Shown one piece after another: positions 58,061-64,000 of a stretch of 64,000 nt of DNA; the stretch's first letter is position 1; the number at the start of each line of letters is the position of its first letter. The notes beneath the pieces were generated by a model. The model did no database searches. It was not told where the DNA came from and worked only from the letters and a program-made list of their open reading frames with translations. The position numbers were made by a program, and so were the translations under genes. This DNA comes from Gnetum montanum (taxonomy: Eukaryota; Streptophyta; Gnetopsida; Gnetales; Gnetaceae): assembly GCA_015680685.1 (NCBI GenBank), contig MNCI01000177.1, positions 350,912 to 414,911 of the forward strand, given 5' to 3'.

Positions 58061-58613
58061 CTTAAAAATAATGTATAAATTAAATATTTAATCTAATTAA
58101 CAACATAAGAATAAATTCTAAACTAGTCTATGGATGATGAGTGTCCATTCTAAGCTTGCCATACATGTCCTAAACTCATGTATTCACTACTGGGATTATC
58201 AAGAGAATACGTGTCTATGCTCAAAATTGGTCACACTCATTCCACTAATTGATTAACATGCATGGAAATGTAAATGTTAAGTACATCAAAAGTAAATTGC
58301 ATGAAAAGTAAATTTATTCTATTATGAGTGTTGCAAGGTATTTCAAGAATCTCATCATTATTTCCATCACATCAATATGTTCAGGTACATTGGTGCTCAA
58401 ATAAGGATCCGTACAATTATTAAACTCCTACTATGGGAACTTAGAAAAGATTCTAATTTTTATAAAATGAAACTATAAGAACCTACCCACTCTATTGACT
58501 AATGATGCCATAAATGTGATGGGTGTTCACATTTATATAGGCAAAGTTACATTCCACATCAACAGAGATGGCTTGATGCCCCATCAATGCAACCCAACTT
58601 TTGTGATTCATCA
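58061..58613 (-). repeat. 5' LTR of element E, U3-side part
   Basis: This is the continuation of 49207-49426. It ends ...TTGTGATTCATCA at 58613 (minus-strand start TGATGAATCACAA). Its palindrome array (about 58545-58600) is shorter than that of the 3' LTR. Confidence 0.88.
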
Positions 58614-58639
58614 ATAGGTGAACACTAGTCAACATTTGT

Positions 58640-59990
58640 TATAAGCTTATTAGGGAAAGGTGGAGGAACTTTGATAATAAATGGCTCTCTATGGATTGTA
58701 GGTGGTGGTACCCTTATGACAAAAGATGCTCTTACACTTGATGAAGTTGAAGCCTAATCATTATGAAGGTGTACCTTAATCATGAATGACTTCTTAGTAG
58801 GTTTAGTCTTATTGAAGACATTAAATATGGCTATCATGTAAGGATCATTGCTAGAGTTAAGATGATCTTTGTACACTTTCATTGGTTGATTTTTAGTCAT
58901 CAGAGTATTGGATGCATCTAGAACCAATTCTCCACTATTGATAATTTTTTTAAGTTCATCTTTCAATGCTAGGAAAAAATTAGTGTCATGACTAAGAAGT
59001 TGTTGATAGTGGTAGAATCTATCAAGTTAGAATTATTTTGGCAACTTTGGTAGCTATCATTCAATCCCTAACAATCTTGCAAAGGTGATCGTGTCTCTTG
59101 CCAGCATTCTCAAACATTTTCTTGTGTTAAAGATGACTACTCTTAAGTAAATGATCAAGAAGTTTAAAGTGTTTCATTAGCAATTTTATGTATTTATACC
59201 TATTCTTATACTCAAAGTTAAGTTTCAATAAATTAGATGCACTATAAGTACTTGAAGTTGATGGTTGGGATGAGATAGTAGAGGCTTTGGATTATGATAT
59301 CTTTTACCTCTTTGTCAATTTTATGTCTTTGGATACAAAGGCTATGATTATATGTGATTTTTTACCCTTGTCCCTATCCCTCTTTGTATACTAGTTCTTA
59401 TAAGCTATGTAAGCTAGACCATTGTCAATTTCAGCAGCATCTTTTATGTTCTTGATTTAGGAAAAGGCTTGACTAAGTGATCAAGGATCTAGGTAATATA
59501 GTTTTAACTTGCATTGAATGCTCTCTTAAAGATATCTAAGAGATGAGTTTGAAATATGGGCTTAGGAATTTCATTGAATTTTGCATTCCATCTTTAAATG
59601 AACTTTTGGATTGACTCAAGTGGCCCCTGTCTTACGTTCATGAGTTGATCTAGAATTATGTCAAGTCTTAAGTTGTGCTTGAACTAATTAACAAACTAGG
59701 TAATTAGGTCCTTGAAGAGATGGAACCCCTTGGGAAGATCCAATAGTATTTTAAAGCTTTTCCTGATAAGAAAATGGGAAAGATGTATAGCACTATGTGA
59801 GGCCAAGCTTACAATAGCAAGCATTCAGAATGGAAGGTTATGAGATGTGGATTTGGATCACCTTCATCATTGTACTTGTTAAAGTGAAGAATAGGAATAC
59901 ATGTATGGAAGGTTATTTGTGGCATAATAGGGTTGATGAAGTCATCCTGGTAGAAATCCATGACTTTGACCATTTAGGTGGTATTGGCTT
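58640..59990 (-). pseudogene. gag fragment of a different Ty3/gypsy element
   Basis: On the minus strand the order of a Retrotrans_gag domain is clear: ILHFNKYNDEGDPNPHL (about 59880), IFPIFLSGKALKYYW (about 59790), LRLDIILDQLMNV and GPLESIQKFI-stop-RWNAKFNEIPKP (about 59670-59560), then LDIFKRAFNAS. Further on, ALKDELKKIINSGELVLDAS (58975-58905) resembles the segment after the zinc region of Tat/Ogre-like gag, where such elements read LKxxIxDLIxxGxL. The sequence is unlike the A-F family. LTRs and pol of this element were not found. Confidence 0.7.
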
Positions 59991-59999
59991 TAAGCTTCT

Positions 60000-62500
60000 G
60001 CAACTCTTCGATAAGGTCTTAAATCATTTGAAAGGCTTGATCCAGGTCTTCCAGAGGTTCTAGGACTTGCATTAATGACTGAGCTTTTTGTGGTTGTGTG
60101 ACTAGTAATGGTATTGACTAGAGGGGTCATGTGGTTATTCTTGTAGGAGGGTCAAGCATGAAGAATGATATCTACATTGGGACTTGGAGAATGAAGGGAG
60201 TATTAGCGATGAATAAGTTTTAAGAAACATGTGAGGTTTGAGGTCCTAATGAGGGACTGCCTAAAGCTATGAAGGGTTGTGGCATGGAAGTAACTACTGG
60301 TGGAGGTTAGGAAAATTTGATAAAAGATGCTACTGTGAACATGAAGGTCAACAAGAAAGTAAGTTAAAAGGCTTAATTCAAGAATGTTACAAGAGGTTCT
60401 TGGTTTATCACCAAGATGGAGTGTACATGGTTAGTTATAGATACTTCAGGGATGGATCATTGTAAAGGTTCCTCTAAGTGAGTATTAGTTTCATAGTACA
60501 CTTCAAAGTCACCCTAATCCCCATAATTGTATCCTAAACTAGCTTTCTCACTTGCTACAACCTTGTCATTAGCATCCACCAATTATGCTAGCATATGCAC
60601 ATACAACTTTGGGAGCTCTATGTGGTTATATAAAGAAGGATGTATTCTTTCTTATTTCTATGGATCAACTCATACTAGTGATTGAAGTCTCACTAATTAC
60701 ACAAGATGTGTAGACTGGTCTAAATTTTTGCATAGATAAAATTATAATATTCTTCACTAATATTGATATGTGTTGGGTCGCATTCTAGATGCCTAAGGAA
60801 TTGCTTATGCTCCACTATGACTAGGCCTTTTGGATCATATATATAGTGAGATTCATGGTTTTTGGCCATGTTGATAATGTTCTCAGGTAAATGGTCAATA
60901 CAAAAGTCATAAACAGTGTATAACCAAGGTATTAGATAAATGTGACATAGGCTTCAACAATGTAAATGTAAAATTATGTGTAGCATTAACACTACAACAT
61001 CATAAATGTAAATTGAATTGCTATGTAAATATGAAAAATACTATAGTGTAAATCTAAACTAAGAAAACTTTAATTATACAAATATAAATGTAAAAATTAG
61101 TTTTTGTAAATGGAAAATGTACACTAATTTCAATGTATCTAATGTAGCATTTTCAGGCAACATTGGGATTTGTAGGAAAATAGGAGTTGCAGTTAAGATT
61201 TTCATGGGATTAGGAGTAGTGTATTGTAGGATTTACACTAATATGAAGAAATCACCAACAATGCTGATATTCAAAACATACTTCCATTTATTGAACACAC
61301 TATGATAAAAGTGGTGAAAATGGAAAAATAGTGGCTATGCTTAGGTTTGAGCAGAGAAAACATGAAGAGGTCCTTCTTCTATCATAAAAAAACTATAATG
61401 ATGGAAAAATTCAATGCTAGAAACTAGAAATATCCCTATGAAATAGTTTCAACCTGAAGATTCATAGGCCTCAAACCAATCTAAGGCACATTTAGTGGTC
61501 TTGTTAGTCACCTATAGACTTAATGATCTATTACAAAGTTCACGTAAATGATAAAAATGGGTGATGATGTGCAAAAAATAGATCTAATGCCAAATCTATG
61601 AGAGAATCAAGAGAGAACAAAAATAATAATAGAAAATGGGGTTAAAACACTGAAAATTTTTATTAACCATGTAATACAAAGGTTGAAAATACATAGTTCT
61701 AGAAGCCCTAGTGGCTTTTAAGATATGGAACTACAGATATTTCACAAATTTCTTTAAAAGTGCTATTGAAGATCTAGCACATGGGTGGGTAGGGTATGTT
61801 TTGTGGCCAACCTAGATGTATCTAGCTTGTTCAATCTACAACAAGAAGAAGGTTGTAATGAGTTCTCAATGTTCTTGGTAATCAATGCTGGAGGAAAATT
61901 GCTTTAAGCCCTTAGATCTCTAGCTACTCTAAAAAGTCTCAAGTTTGGAAGAGTTTAAAGATCCCAAAAGTTCCAAAAAGTTAAGTTTTTTTTTAAATGC
62001 ATCATGGTTTGTTGTTTCTATGTTGAATTTATTTGGGAAAGTTTCTTAGCAATCTACATGACATTTGACATTTACACTAATCAGATAATGCAATTTTTTT
62101 GACATTTACATTTGTCTAGCATGTGTAGTGTTTTTGACATTCATGTTGGATCTAGCAACATTTTTGACAACATGGACTTAATTTATGTTGTTCTAGCATA
62201 ATTCCTAGTGTTTTCATGTTTCATGCTATGAATTACACTTTACAAAGTAAGAATGCTTTAAGATATTGACAAAAAATGATTCAAGATAGATTTTCTAAAG
62301 GGAAATCAAGGCATTTATCTTGCTCTTGAATCTATCAAAATTACATTTGATAATTACAAAGAAAGGGCTTAAGTTTTCTTGTTTGGGCATTAGGTTTTCT
62401 TGTTTATGATCGAATTATCTTTGAGGTGTCTCAATAGGTAGATTCAAGAAATGTTATTGGTTGTTTAGATACAAATGTACCTATTAGAAGTTATTTGCAT
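60000..62500. other. AT-rich DNA without a recognised feature
   Basis: The open frames at 60277-60465 and 61117-61305 show no family signature. Short words of the type TGTAAATGTAAA recur at 60955-61100 and GACATTTACA at 62050-62110, on opposite strands, but I could not place them as LTR ends. This is probably decayed transposon DNA belonging to the gypsy fragment on the left and the copia fragment on the right. Confidence 0.5.
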
Positions 62501-62544
62501 GAATAACTAGATGATATTGAAAACTTAGGAAATCTATCTTTAAG

Positions 62545-62957
62545 TATAGTTTTAGATCAAATAAAATATAAAGATGCAACCCAACATAATCATTGGATTA
62601 AATCTATGTAGAAAGAGATTAGAGAAATTCAGAAGAACAAAACCTAGGTGTTAGTTAAATTACCTTCACTAAGAAATATCATTAGTACTAAATGGATTTT
62701 TAGAAAAAAAAAATATAATGTCGATAATACAATTAATCAATATAAAGCTAAGTTGGTTATGAAAGTTTTTGTGCAAGAAGTAGGTATACATTAAATTGAA
62801 ACCTATACACCCATTGTGCAATTAGAATTAATGAGAGCATTCTTGGCATATGGAACAAAAATCAAAATCAAAGTATATCAAATAGGTGTGAAATTAAATT
62901 TCTTAAATAGTTTCTTAGATGAAGAAGTATATATCAATCAATCGGAAGGATTTATCA
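62545..62957 (+). pseudogene. Ty1/copia reverse transcriptase fragment
   Basis: The frame from about 62551 (LDQIKYKDATQHNHWIKSM) passes KTxVLVKLPSLRNIISTKW and IFRKKKYNVDNTINQYKAKL to VFVQEVGIH-stop-IETYTP, and then IVQLELMRAFLA and LNFLNSFLDEEVYINQSEGF. This is the N-terminal half of copia RT (the standard W-LV-LP ... KW-F--K ... YKARLVAKGF-Q ... ET-APV ... LDVK-AFLNG-L-EEVYM-QP-GF). It stops before the SLYGLKQ and YVDD motifs, at the same point where base composition changes. Confidence 0.88.
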
Positions 62958-64000
62958 TACTATTGATGCATAAATTTTGGACACGCCGCCAACACCTGTG
63001 AAAACTCGTTTTAGGAGACTATCGCCTAGGGTGCCTCCCGTATGGGTACGGAAACCCGAGAATAGTCTCAGCTGGAAAGGGCAATGTGACGAAACAATAA
63101 TAACAATATTTTAAAACGAAATATCAAAACAAAAGCTTAAATTTGATTTAACATTTAAAGACTTCAATTTAATTAAATATTTTGGGAACTTAAAATAGTT
63201 TGTGCAATTTATAAAATAATAAATAATTGTCGTCCTGGGCGTAGCAGCAGGGCGAGGATCTGTGTGTTGCAGCTGGGCAGGGTTTACGTCCAGCCATGGG
63301 AAGAAGACTCTGAGCTTCTGCCGCAACGGGAAATGCGAGCGCGTGTGCTGCTGCTGCCACGGATGTGGGAGAAATCAGCCTGAGCGCAGTCACTATTGTG
63401 GCCACGTCCGTGACCGTGAAAAGGCAGAGGATGTGCAGATCTGAGAGTGCGTGAAACTGTTCACGCAGGCAAGAGTGGAAGCGAGGGTTCAGTGAGAGGA
63501 GGGACTAGAGCAGGCACGGAGTGGTCAGATCTGAGGCAGAAAATTGGCGGATCTATCATTGATGTTGCGGCTATGGCCGCGGCCGCAGGAAAAGAAACCG
63601 AGGGCATGCAAATCCCACCACGTGTGGAGCAGACTGTGCAGGCGCGGGCTGCAGCGAAGGTGGATGGACTGCACGGGTGAAAGAATAGTGGCTGCAGAGG
63701 CAGACAAAGAGACATCGTGGTTTCTTGTGCAGCAAGGGAGGTGAAGCATGCGCAGCGGTGGCAGTGAGGAAACTAGCGGCGGATGAACAGATGGCGACGC
63801 GGGTGGCAACCGAACGGGTGGCAACGTAGGCGACGGCCGAATAGGTGGCGACGCGGGTGGTGGTCGAATAGATGGCGACATGGGTGGGGGTGAGGAAGGC
63901 AGGAAAACTCAGCGGAGAACTAAAACCTCGCCCCTAAACCCCTGGAAACCCGCCACCCGAATCTGCCATCAAAGAAAATCGGTACAGGGCCAGATCTGCT
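62958..64000. other. GC- and CpG-rich block of unknown origin
   Basis: From about 62985 the sequence switches to GC-rich, CpG-rich DNA (interrupted by an AT-rich stretch at about 63090-63220) and stays so to the end of the window. The palindrome CAGATCTG recurs at about 63435, 63525 and 63989. Open frames occur on both strands, but they are Pro/Ser/Arg/Ala-rich and overlapping, as expected for GC-rich non-coding DNA. It may be a young LTR/leader of another element, or the promoter and first exon of a host gene beyond the window. Confidence 0.55.
63785..63892. repeat. 27-bp tandem repeat, four units
   Basis: Four adjacent 27-bp units start with GAATAGRTGGCGACGCGGGT-like sequence. On the minus strand they translate to a nine-residue Pro/Ser/Arg repeat, which explains the open frame 63881-63525. 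Confidence 0.85.

Larger units (their letters stand above)
40711..58613 (-). mobile_element. Element E: gag-only retrotransposon with internal promoter and accessory ORF, split by F
   Basis: A minus-strand element with 3' LTR at 40711-41608 and 5' LTR at 49207-49426 plus 58061-58613. Without F it is about 9.3 kb. Minus-strand order: 5' LTR, primer site, gag (49084 to about 47000), 3' non-coding domain, internal U3-like array (about 45195-45085), leader, accessory ORF (44659 to about 41830), polypurine-like GGAAGTA, 3' LTR. No protease, reverse transcriptase or integrase is seen. The flanks ATCAA (40706-40710) and ATAGG (58614-58618) do not match. Confidence 0.87.

Noticed and set aside
40706-58618. 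ATCAA as a target duplication for element E
   Set aside because: On the right side ATCAA would have to overlap the last four bases of the LTR; the true flank reads ATAGG.
62816-63001. A separate 61-aa gene
   Set aside because: It is the end of the copia RT fragment running a few codons into unrelated DNA.
63525-63881. Pro-rich minus-strand frame resembling an extensin-like protein
   Set aside because: It is largely the translation of the 27-bp tandem repeat and overlaps equally long frames on the other strand; there is no signal peptide or SPPPP motif.

Overview
This is a gene-poor stretch of a flowering-plant nuclear genome. It is AT-rich, has few CpG sites up to about 63.0 kb, and is built almost entirely from nested LTR retrotransposons. 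I found no intact host gene, tRNA gene, bacterial-type operon or CRISPR array. Every long open frame that I can interpret is a piece of a retroelement reading frame broken by stops and frameshifts. The species cannot be named from the sequence.

The main players are five members of one Ty3/gypsy family, here called A to F without C, plus one solo LTR. All have LTRs that run TGATGA(G/A)...CTCATCA (or close variants), a primer binding site complementary to the 3' end of tRNA-Asp, and a CX2CX3HX4C gag knuckle, which suggests the Athila-like side of Ty3/gypsy. A (6980-14769, +) carries gag only and has a solo LTR inside its gag (8625-9633). B (16173-23298, -) carries gag and protease. D (25258-35606, -) carries gag and protease plus a separate downstream ORF. 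E (40711-58613, -) carries gag and the downstream ORF. F (49427-58055, +) sits inside an LTR of E and carries gag, protease, reverse transcriptase and only the C-terminal end of integrase. Target-site duplications are perfect for A (AAAGT), B (AAAGG), F (CTAAT) and the solo LTR (CCTGC). None was found for D or E.

A second family (C, minus strand, tRNA-Met primer site) forms the older layer. Its LTR copies lie at 15680-16049, 16053-23752 (split by B) and 38664-39347, and its internal DNA is split by D. The internal DNA holds a 45-bp minisatellite and a degenerate 5S rRNA-like segment. The right end of the window has a gypsy gag fragment (58.6-60.0 kb), a Ty1/copia reverse transcriptase fragment (62.5-62.96 kb) and an abrupt change to GC- and CpG-rich DNA from about 62.96 kb.

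The most unusual observation concerns the downstream ORF of A, D and E. In D and E it is preceded by a second copy of that element's own LTR U3 array and TATA-like box, then a leader, then a possible intron that ends exactly before the start codon. This looks like an internal promoter copied from the LTR. The family also swaps its U3 repeat module (GATATC palindromes, GATGCATC palindromes, or a 23-24-bp tandem repeat) while keeping the TATA box, a poly(A)-signal hairpin and two 3' non-coding blocks.

Likely order of insertion: C first; then B, D and E into C DNA; F into E; A into a separate region, and the solo LTR into A.
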